Shown here in pieces: positions 1 through 4,621 of a stretch of DNA of 5,163 bases. Each line of letters begins with the position of its first letter. The first letter of the stretch is position 1. Under the pieces are notes generated by a model that was not told where the DNA came from, searched no databases, and saw only the letters and a list, made by a program, of their open reading frames with translations. The DNA is taken from positions 1-5,163 of the forward strand of contig JAFXBH010000104.1 in the NCBI GenBank assembly GCA_017521875.1. Reading direction: 5' to 3'. Origin of the DNA: Oscillospiraceae bacterium (GTDB lineage: Bacteria; Bacillota; Clostridia; Oscillospirales; Oscillospiraceae). The position numbers were made by a program, and so were the translations under genes.

Positions 1-377
1 GCAACCTAACCCCAAATGTGTCAAACCAGGTATATTGCAACTCCGTCGATCCGGCGCATATACCGGAATTCCTCAGTGCCGGAGATGTGTTCGTCCTCCC
101 TACCCTGAATGAAGGATGCTGCAATGCTGTTGTGGAAGCAATGGGATGTGGCTCGGCAATTGTTTCCTCCGATCGCTCGTTTAATTACGATGTGCTGAAC
201 AAAGATAATTCCATCCTTATTGATCCGGAGAATATACAGGCAATTCGTGAGGCCGTAATCCGTCTAAAGGAAGATGATGCCCTGCGTCACAAACTCAGCA
301 ACCAAGCCTATGCTGATGCACAGAATCTCTCTATTAAAGAACGTACCGCCAGAATATTACAATTTATATCAGGCTGA
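1..377 (+). CDS. Glycosyltransferase, GT4/group 1 family, C-terminal fragment
   Basis: This is the C-terminal end of a GT-B fold retaining glycosyltransferase, cytoplasmic or membrane-associated, which moves a sugar from a nucleotide-sugar donor to an acceptor that cannot be identified here. The frame is open through the left edge (codons from base 3), so the GTG at 18 is an internal codon and not the start. About 124 residues are present. The diagnostic part is the donor-binding segment: an AGDVFVLPT strand/loop, then NEGCCNAVVEAMGCG, the E-x7-E motif of GT4 enzymes, with the two Glu codons at 111-113 and 135-137. The expected GSAIVSSD strand and a C-terminal helix of the usual type (LSIKERTARILQFI) follow, so this end is intact. 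The next + strand gene starts 98 bases on with no terminator between, so co-transcription is possible. The family is secure; acceptor and pathway are unknown. Confidence 0.87.
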   Translation, partial: NLTPNVSNQVYCNSVDPAHIPEFLSAGDVFVLPTLNEGCCNAVVEAMGCGSAIVSSDRSFNYDVLNKDNSILIDPENIQAIREAVIRLKEDDALRHKLSNQAYADAQNLSIKERTARILQFISG

Positions 378-430
378 TATCTTGCCAGGTAGAGGCAATC
401 AAAATGTTTCTTTGCTGATATGGCTGATAT
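373..430. repeat. Three short direct copies of GCTGATAT
   Basis: The octamer GCTGATAT occurs at 373-380 (overlapping the glycosyltransferase stop codon), 414-421 and 423-430. The last two form a near-tandem 9-base unit. They lie in the gap upstream of the isomerase gene. This could be a regulator site or chance; no function can be assigned. Confidence 0.35.
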
Positions 431-461
431 TTTATTCAGTAACGATGGTTAAATCCATAAC

Positions 462-468
462 AGGGGGG
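462..468 (+). promoter_or_regulatory. Ribosome binding site of the isomerase gene
   Basis: AGGGGGG lies 7 bases before the ATG at 476 and fixes that start. No convincing -35/-10 pair was found in 378-461, so the gene may depend on read-through from the glycosyltransferase. Confidence 0.7.
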
Positions 469-475
469 CTTTCTT

Positions 476-1216
476 ATGATCAAAGTCGGCATTGCAGATT
501 ATGGTATAAACTGTTGGGAAGGTGGTCTGTATGACTATCGTGACCGCCTGACTATGCTTAAGAATATTGGATACGACGGCATTGAACGCATTGAAGCCAG
601 AAATGCCGCTGAAGCAATTGAAATTGTGGCCGATGCCCGTCAGATGGGAATGGACTTTGCAACCTGTCGCGCCTCCAGCGACAGGCAGACTATTCGGTTT
701 GCTGCTGCATTGGGTCTTAAATATATTTGGACTGAGCAACCTTTTGATGGCAAAATGGATGAACTTGTCCGAAAGGTTAACTGTCAGATTGCAGCTTCTA
801 AGAAGTATGGATTAAAGGTAGTTTTACATAACCATATGGGCATTGTGGAGACTCCAGAACAAATTGAAGAATTTCTGGTTAAGTGTCCCGAGGCATATCT
901 CCTGCTGGATGTTGCCCATCTTGCCGTTGCCGGTGGTGACAATATGTATTTTATTGAAAAGTATTTCCATCGCCTTGGGGCAATACATATTAAGGATTAC
1001 GTCTACAAGGACATAAATGCTGACCGCTTGGAAGACCGTATTCGTTTTTGCGAATTGGGTGCCGGTGAAATGGGCGACCTCAACGCAAAAATTTTACTAA
1101 AACTGAAAGAAAAGCGTTATAACGGTTGGATTCATGTGGAGCAAGACGTTCATCTGCAGGAACCTGCCAAAGATTTGAAGATCAGTCGTGCCTTTATTCA
1201 AGAATGCGGAATTTGA
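476..1216 (+). CDS. Sugar phosphate isomerase/epimerase, IolE-like TIM barrel
   Basis: A 246-residue cytoplasmic protein of the xylose-isomerase-like TIM barrel (AP endonuclease 2) superfamily, whose members are metal-dependent isomerases, epimerases or dehydratases of sugars and inositol derivatives. The most telling parts resemble IolE (2-keto-myo-inositol dehydratase): VVLHNHMG (115-122), LLLDVAHLAVAGGD (142-155), HRLGAIHIKD (165-174), ELGAGEMGD (193-201) and GWIHVEQD (217-224). By family analogy the metal ligands are probably D145, H171 and E222. A His (H118 or H120) stands where many epimerases have a Glu. The N-terminal strand with YDGIE (33-37) is typical of the fold. At 246 residues it is shorter than IolE, usually about 300, so the substrate should not be assumed to be inosose. 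The start is fixed by AGGGGGG seven bases upstream. The gene runs convergently into the HAD gene across a shared terminator. The superfamily is sure; the reaction is not. Confidence 0.85.
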   Translation: MIKVGIADYGINCWEGGLYDYRDRLTMLKNIGYDGIERIEARNAAEAIEIVADARQMGMDFATCRASSDRQTIRFAAALGLKYIWTEQPFDGKMDELVRKVNCQIAASKKYGLKVVLHNHMGIVETPEQIEEFLVKCPEAYLLLDVAHLAVAGGDNMYFIEKYFHRLGAIHIKDYVYKDINADRLEDRIRFCELGAGEMGDLNAKILLKLKEKRYNGWIHVEQDVHLQEPAKDLKISRAFIQECGI

Positions 1217-1266
1217 CTGCATTTTAAAAACAATTAGATTTTTATATTTCTGTTTCACCCATTATT

Positions 1267-1300
1267 AAAAAAGTCCGGTTGCAAATGCAACCGGACTTTT
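1267..1300. terminator. Bidirectional rho-independent terminator between convergent genes
   Basis: AAGTCCGGTTGCA (1271-1283) and TGCAACCGGACTT (1286-1298) form a perfect 13-bp inverted repeat, extended to 15 bp by flanking A/T pairs (1269-1300), around a tiny loop. Read on the minus strand, it is followed by six T and then AATAAT, a strong terminator for the HAD/AraM operon. Read on the + strand it ends in TTTT and can stop the isomerase transcript, which ends 50 bases upstream. The stem reaches the HAD stop codon (1300-1302). Confidence 0.92.
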
Positions 1301-2103
1301 CATTTCAATGCATATATAATTTCAGAGGCATCTTCCAACACGAAATGTGGTTTTACATCTGACCGATCAATATCCGCCCGAACTGTTTCACCGCTCAATA
1401 CCAGGATACCGGTGATTCCCGCATTCATTCCGGACTTTATGTCTGTATAGATCCGATCGCCCACAACCGCTGTTTCCTCTTTTCGGTAGCCATACCGCTC
1501 CATTGCCAAAGTTGGCATCAGCGGGCTGGGTTTTCCGATTACAACGGGTCGTTTCCCTGTGGCGTTAAAAACCATATCACATACACTACCACAATCCGGC
1601 ACACTTCCAAATTCCGTAGGACATACATAATCCGGGTTGGTGGCTATATAAGGAATATTCTCCCGGGTCAAAAGCAATCTGCACACATCTTCCAATTTTC
1701 GGAATGTTAATTCCGTATCAAATCCCATAACAATACAATTTGCCTGTTCAAGAGACTCCGTCACAGTAAATCCTTCTTGTTCCAGTTCTCTTTTCAATGA
1801 GTTCGTACCGCAAACATAGAGCCTATGGCCTGGGTAGTATTCCTTTAGATAATAGGCTGTAGCCTGAGAGGAGGTAATAAAATCTTCTCTGGAGGCAGAA
1901 ATACCTAAACTGCTAAGTTTCTTAATGTAATCCTCCACGCTTTTAGAAGAATTATTGGTCATAAATAAATATTTTCGACCGGTATCTCGAATTGTTTGCA
2001 ACAATTCAGGCGTAAAATCAAATAATCTGTTTCCAAGATACAATGTTCCGTCCATATCAAAAAGATAAAGCCGAATTTCCCGCAACAGTTTGCCCTGATC
2101 CAT
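1300..2103 (-). CDS. HAD-IIA family phosphatase, NagD/AraL-like
   Basis: A 267-residue cytoplasmic phosphatase of the haloacid dehalogenase superfamily, type IIA (C2-capped, the NagD / AraL / phosphoglycolate phosphatase group), which hydrolyses small phosphate monoesters, often sugar phosphates. All four HAD motifs are present: DMDGT (16-20, nucleophile D16 and acid/base D18), TNNSS (49-53), K191 in GKPSP, and GDRIYTDI (215-222, with D216 and D221 for Mg2+). The cap holds ATNPD (154-158) and a GSVPDCGS segment, as is usual in this subfamily. The frame stays open upstream to an ATG at 2175, but that stretch overlaps the preceding gene by 62 bases. The ATG at 2103 has an AAGGAG site 6 bases upstream and yields a standard-length protein, so it is chosen. 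In Bacillus subtilis the arabinose operon also pairs an AraM with the HAD phosphatase AraL, in the opposite order, so the pairing supports an AraL-like role. The substrate is unknown. Confidence 0.9.
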   Translation of the reverse strand: MDQGKLLREIRLYLFDMDGTLYLGNRLFDFTPELLQTIRDTGRKYLFMTNNSSKSVEDYIKKLSSLGISASREDFITSSQATAYYLKEYYPGHRLYVCGTNSLKRELEQEGFTVTESLEQANCIVMGFDTELTFRKLEDVCRLLLTRENIPYIATNPDYVCPTEFGSVPDCGSVCDMVFNATGKRPVVIGKPSPLMPTLAMERYGYRKEETAVVGDRIYTDIKSGMNAGITGILVLSGETVRADIDRSDVKPHFVLEDASEIIYALK

Positions 2104-2109
2104 AATATA

Positions 2110-2115
2110 CTCCTT
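2110..2115 (-). promoter_or_regulatory. Ribosome binding site of the HAD gene, overlapping the upstream stop codon
   Basis: On the minus strand AAGGAG (bases 2115 to 2110) sits 6 bases before the ATG at 2103 and overlaps the TAA of the dehydrogenase (2116-2114). This decides the HAD start at 2103 over the longer frame from 2175, and suggests translational coupling of the two genes. Confidence 0.8.
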
Positions 2116-3427
2116 ACAGATAATCACACAACTCGTCCAGCACACCCAGATCCCAGGCAAGCCGAGATAAAACATACTTATCTCGTATATCCTTGGTTAC
2201 CTTAAATGTCATTTTTGCAGTATCTCTATCAATGCCAAGTTGCCTATAGTCCTTAGGAAGTCCAACTGCATCTAGAATCTTCTCAATTTCAATTGCAGAA
2301 GGTAGTTCTTCCTGCAGGATCTGTAAAATAGAATCCCAGTTCTTTAAGATGACATGCAATCGTGCGGCATGCGTGGTCTTATTGTATTTTTGTTCACGCT
2401 GTTCCTGTGAGATCATTGTTTCTGCACTGCTTCCGAGAAATTGTCTGAGGGAACTCTGCCATTCAGAATAGGAAAAATTCCTAACGGATTCTGTTGCCTT
2501 ATCCATATCTGGGATAATTTTTTTCAACTCGTCATATAGTTTTGCCGCAAGATATGTACCAACGGCACATTGAATACCATGAAGATCAACCGGTGTGCCA
2601 AACTCCAATCCTCGCATGTCCCAAATGTGGGAGAAATAATGCTCTACGCCGGATGCAGGCCGGGATATGCCAGCATATGCCATAGCAACACCGCCCAGCA
2701 CCAACCCTTCAAAAACGGCTTCTATGGCAGTCTCATCCCGTCTTAGCAAGCCCCCTGCATTGTCAACGCATTTTTTAACCGCCTGCCGAATCAAATCAGC
2801 CACCTGCTCACAGTAATATTCGCCAGTAATCAAGTGTCCAATGCGCCATTCTGCAATACTCACATATTTGGCAAGCATATCACCCAGGCCGGACCTAAGT
2901 AAACGGTCCGGCGCATTCTTGAGAACATCAATATCGCCGATAATTACATCTGCGCATCTTGTGTTCAAGGATTGCTTCAGTCCGTCTAAAGACATAGAAG
3001 ATGTAGGAGATACGTACCCATCCATAGAAGGTGCAGTGCACACAATAATAAATTTCTTACCGCAAATGCAACTAAGAATTTTACTGATATCATTGACTAC
3101 GCCGGAGCCAATCCCGATAATCAGATCACAACTATAATCATAGTGCATCACCGCAGAGCCTACCGCTTGCTCATTGGGCTCAAGTTCATCACAGTTAAAA
3201 ATATATTTTTTATAGGCAATTCCGGCGGTTTCTAAAACAGAGCAAACCTTTTCTCCGGCAGCAGCAAATGTGTTACGATCTGCTAATAGGAATGGTTTTT
3301 TCGCATTATATTTGTAAACAAATTCCGGCAATTTGCTGATTGCATTTTTTCCAAACACAACCGCATCAACCATTACTTTATGTTCCTTGCCGCAAGGGCA
3401 ATTATTTGAACTTAAAAATTCTTTCAT
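2114..3427 (-). CDS. araM: sn-Glycerol-1-phosphate dehydrogenase, AraM/EgsA family
   Basis: A 437-residue member of the iron-containing/glycerol dehydrogenase superfamily, in the branch that reduces dihydroxyacetone phosphate to sn-glycerol-1-phosphate with NAD(P)H. That product is the backbone of archaeal lipids and, in some Firmicutes, of prenylglyceryl phosphates. Visible features: an N-terminal CPCGKEH (C-x-C-G-x2-H, 10-16) typical of bacterial AraM-like proteins; the nucleotide-binding GIGSGVVNDISK (105-116); TAPSMDGYVSP (131-141); and metal ligands by homology D183 in GLGDMLAK, H263 in SGVEHYFSH and H283 in DLHGIQ. The C-terminal half is helical and makes the protein longer than the archaeal enzymes (about 350 residues). 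Two ATGs are available: 3433 has GGAG only 2 bases away, 3427 has it 8 bases away, so 3427 is preferred. It is first in a two-gene operon with the HAD phosphatase and is driven by a near-consensus promoter. The family is secure; substrate specificity is inferred. Confidence 0.92.
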   Translation of the reverse strand: MKEFLSSNNCPCGKEHKVMVDAVVFGKNAISKLPEFVYKYNAKKPFLLADRNTFAAAGEKVCSVLETAGIAYKKYIFNCDELEPNEQAVGSAVMHYDYSCDLIIGIGSGVVNDISKILSCICGKKFIIVCTAPSMDGYVSPTSSMSLDGLKQSLNTRCADVIIGDIDVLKNAPDRLLRSGLGDMLAKYVSIAEWRIGHLITGEYYCEQVADLIRQAVKKCVDNAGGLLRRDETAIEAVFEGLVLGGVAMAYAGISRPASGVEHYFSHIWDMRGLEFGTPVDLHGIQCAVGTYLAAKLYDELKKIIPDMDKATESVRNFSYSEWQSSLRQFLGSSAETMISQEQREQKYNKTTHAARLHVILKNWDSILQILQEELPSAIEIEKILDAVGLPKDYRQLGIDRDTAKMTFKVTKDIRDKYVLSRLAWDLGVLDELCDYL

Positions 3428-3435
3428 TTCCATTT

Positions 3436-3439
3436 CTCC
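3436..3439 (-). promoter_or_regulatory. Ribosome binding site deciding the AraM start
   Basis: GGAG on the minus strand lies 8 bases from the ATG at 3427 and only 2 bases from the ATG at 3433. The spacing favours 3427, shortening the protein by two residues (Met-Glu). Confidence 0.6.
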
Positions 3440-3443
3440 GCAG

Positions 3444-3472
3444 TTGATTTATAAAATATATCGTGTTATTAT
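3444..3472 (+). promoter_or_regulatory. Predicted sigma-A promoter of the GpsA-like gene
   Basis: TTGATT (3444-3449, 4 of 6 matches to the -35 consensus), a 17-base spacer and TATTAT (3467-3472, 5 of 6 matches to the -10 consensus). Transcription should start near 3479, giving a leader of about 37 bases with TTGGAGG seven bases before the ATG at 3516. Its -10 box shares two bases with that of the opposing promoter. Confidence 0.65.
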
Positions 3473-3499
3473 CATACTGAAAAATTGGTCAAATGTCAA
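3471..3499 (-). promoter_or_regulatory. Predicted sigma-A promoter of the araM-HAD operon
   Basis: On the minus strand TTGACA (3499-3494, perfect -35), a 17-base spacer (3493-3477) and TATGAT (3476-3471, 5 of 6 matches to the -10 consensus). The expected start is near 3464, giving a leader of about 37 bases. This is the best promoter in the window and overlaps the divergent promoter at the -10 boxes. Confidence 0.8.
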
Positions 3500-3515
3500 A
3501 CTTGGAGGCAGAAAT

Positions 3516-3989
3516 ATGGCTATTGTTACAATTATTGGTGCAGGTATGATGGGCTCTGCCCTTGCATTTCCTGCCAAAGAGAACGGAAACACTGTTCGAT
3601 TGGTAGGAACTCCTTTGGATCGGGGTATTATAGACACTTGCATAAGTAGCAACAAGCATCCAAAATTGCCACTCCCCTTTCCTGTAGGAATTGAGTTTTA
3701 TCAAATTGACGACGTTCTCACCGCAATTAATGGCGCCGATATGATTATTGGCGGTGTAAGTAGTTTCGGTGTGGATTGGTTTGCCAACGAAATTCTTCCC
3801 ATCTTACCGGATGGTATGCGCGTTTTGACCGTCACCAAAGGCCTTATGGATACGGAAGATGGCCAACTGATTACCTACCCTGCTCTTTGGCAAGCAAGGT
3901 TAAACCAACTGAAAAAAACATCTCGCTTAACGCTGTTGGTGGTCCTTGTACCAGTTATGAATTGGTACAACATGATCAGACAGAGGTAG
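3516..3989 (+). CDS. GpsA-like dehydrogenase, N-terminal fragment as read
   Basis: Without frame correction, translation from ATG 3516 gives 157 residues. The first 134 are genuine NAD-binding Rossmann domain (GAGMMG at 8-13, VTKGL at 106-110). The last 23 or so, after the A7 run, are out of frame, hydrophobic and unlike any family sequence, ending at TAG 3987-3989. This product lacks the catalytic Lys-Asn and the whole substrate domain, so alone it could bind NAD at best. Confidence 0.7.
   Translation: MAIVTIIGAGMMGSALAFPAKENGNTVRLVGTPLDRGIIDTCISSNKHPKLPLPFPVGIEFYQIDDVLTAINGADMIIGGVSSFGVDWFANEILPILPDGMRVLTVTKGLMDTEDGQLITYPALWQARLNQLKKTSRLTLLVVLVPVMNWYNMIRQR
3912..3918 (+). other. A7 homopolymer at the frameshift point
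   Basis: Seven A between CTG (Leu) and CATC. Read from the gene start the codons are CTG AAA AAA ACA. The family frame needs AAA followed by AAC ATC, which is a -1 shift, one more A, or two fewer. tRNA-Lys on AAA at 3915-3917 can re-pair with AAA at 3914-3916, so slippage is physically possible. A simple indel in the run is the plainer explanation. Confidence 0.75.
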
Positions 3990-4555
3990 CATTCTGCGGC
4001 AGCAATATGGATGATTTGCAGTTTCTGAAGTCTGTCATGGCTACAGATTATTATCATATCAGTTTGTCTCAGGACATTGTTGGTATTGAAAGTGCCGTTG
4101 CGCTGAAAAATGGATATGCGCTTGGCATCGCTCTAACCGTTGGTCTGAATCAAAAACAGTTTGGCCTTGATAGCGAATTACACTATAATTCTCAGGCTGC
4201 TGTATTTGGACAAGCGGTAAAAGAAATGGCCAAACTGCTGCAATTCCAGGGCGCACCGGACTTAAATAACCTCTGTGTCGGCGTAGGAGATCTGTATGTT
4301 ACAGTTTATGGTGGCAGAACACGGCTGATCGGTATCTTACTGGGTCTTGGTATGGATATAGACACCGCCAAACAGGAGTTAAACGGCATTACTCTGGAAT
4401 CTTTGGTTGTTGCTGAACGAGTGGCCAAAGTAATTCGCGAAAACATTGCTTGTGGAAAATTAAACGCTGCAGATTTTCCTCTTTTGCTCCACATTGATCA
4501 GATTATCACCGAAAAATTCCCGGTAAATATTCCTTGGGAAGCATTTACTTTCTAA
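3917..4555 (+). CDS. GpsA-like dehydrogenase, C-terminal fragment in the -1 frame
   Basis: 212 codons of the substrate-binding helical domain, from NISLNAVGGPC to IPWEAFTF and TAA 4553-4555. It contains the catalytic ALKNG and the GVGD and GGRTR motifs. The open frame reaches back to about 3776, but everything before 3917 is the shadow of the N-terminal part. No start codon with a good ribosome binding site exists: the first ATG in this frame (4007) has only AGAGG about 20 bases upstream. Independent translation is therefore unlikely, and the fragment is best read as the second half of the gene starting at 3516. Confidence 0.7.
   Translation, partial: NISLNAVGGPCTSYELVQHDQTEVAFCGSNMDDLQFLKSVMATDYYHISLSQDIVGIESAVALKNGYALGIALTVGLNQKQFGLDSELHYNSQAAVFGQAVKEMAKLLQFQGAPDLNNLCVGVGDLYVTVYGGRTRLIGILLGLGMDIDTAKQELNGITLESLVVAERVAKVIRENIACGKLNAADFPLLLHIDQIITEKFPVNIPWEAFTF
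3946..3970 (+). other. Inverted repeat downstream of the frameshift site
   Basis: Arms 3946-3956 and 3960-3970 form an 11-bp stem (ten Watson-Crick pairs, one G-U) with the loop ATG. It lies 26 bases beyond the A-run, farther than the roughly 5-9 bases usual for stimulators of -1 frameshifting. It falls in coding sequence (PCTSYELVQ in the family frame) and may be coincidental. Confidence 0.4.
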
Positions 4556-4558
4556 TCT

Positions 4559-4587
4559 TTCACCAATTTACACAACCCTAATATACT
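4559..4587 (+). promoter_or_regulatory. Possible promoter of the MATE gene
   Basis: TTCACC (4559-4564, 4 of 6) with a 17-base spacer and TATACT (4582-4587, 5 of 6) would start transcription near 4594, just before the MATE ribosome binding site. No terminator separates the GpsA-like gene from the transporter, so read-through is also possible. Confidence 0.45.
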
Positions 4588-4621
4588 AGTAGATGAGACA
4601 TCTCAGAGAGAAGGTATGGGT

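Larger units (their letters stand above)
3516..4555 (+). pseudogene. GpsA-like NAD(P)-dependent glycerol-3-phosphate dehydrogenase, interrupted by a frameshift
   Basis: The two frames join into one protein of about 346 residues, the normal length for GpsA, which interconverts dihydroxyacetone phosphate and sn-glycerol-3-phosphate in the cytoplasm. Before the break: Rossmann GAGMMG (8-13), GSALAFPAKENG (13-24) and VTKGL (106-110, K108). After it: GGPCTSYE (142-149, the GPSFA-type loop), ALKNGYALG (196-204, catalytic K198 and N199), NSQAAVFGQAVKEM, and GVGDLYVTVYGGRTR (256-270). Against human GPD1 the active-site set K120, K204, N205, D260, T264 and R269 is matched by K108, K198, N199, D259, T263 and R268, but N270 is replaced by T269. 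The frame is lost in the A7 run at 3912-3918: the upstream frame ends in TAG at 3987-3989 and homology resumes one base back, at 3917. Explanations are a sequencing or assembly error, a true mutation, or slippage. TTGGAGG, 7 bases before ATG 3516, fixes the start. Divergence from standard GpsA leaves the substrate open. Confidence 0.82.

Noticed and set aside
663..685. 8-bp perfect inverted repeat (CCTGTCGC / GCGACAGG) inside the isomerase gene
   Set aside because: Internal to a conserved reading frame, with no T-run or gene boundary; most likely chance.
449..739. Minus-strand open frame of 96 codons over the start of the isomerase gene
   Set aside because: Shadow of the + strand gene, with no recognisable motifs.
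2104..2175. N-terminal extension of the HAD protein from the ATG at 2175
   Set aside because: It would overlap the upstream dehydrogenase by 62 bases, has no ribosome binding site of note and adds sequence unlike the family; the ATG at 2103 has AAGGAG at ideal spacing.
2841..3137. + strand open frame of 98 codons antisense to AraM
   Set aside because: Lies wholly within the conserved dehydrogenase gene and resembles no family; a shadow frame.
3333..3515. Extension of the GpsA-like frame upstream to 3333
   Set aside because: This stretch covers the start of the opposing AraM gene and both promoters; the protein matches its family only from the ATG at 3516, which has TTGGAGG upstream.
3914..3919. 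Classical A AAA AAC -1 slippery heptamer
   Set aside because: The letters are present (3913-3919) but in the wrong register: the upstream frame reads AAA AAA ACA, so simultaneous two-tRNA slippage on the classical heptamer does not apply; only single-site slippage on AAA would.
4591..4603. AGATG-AGA-CATCT small palindrome near the predicted MATE transcription start
   Set aside because: Arms of only five bases; too short to call an operator without comparative data.
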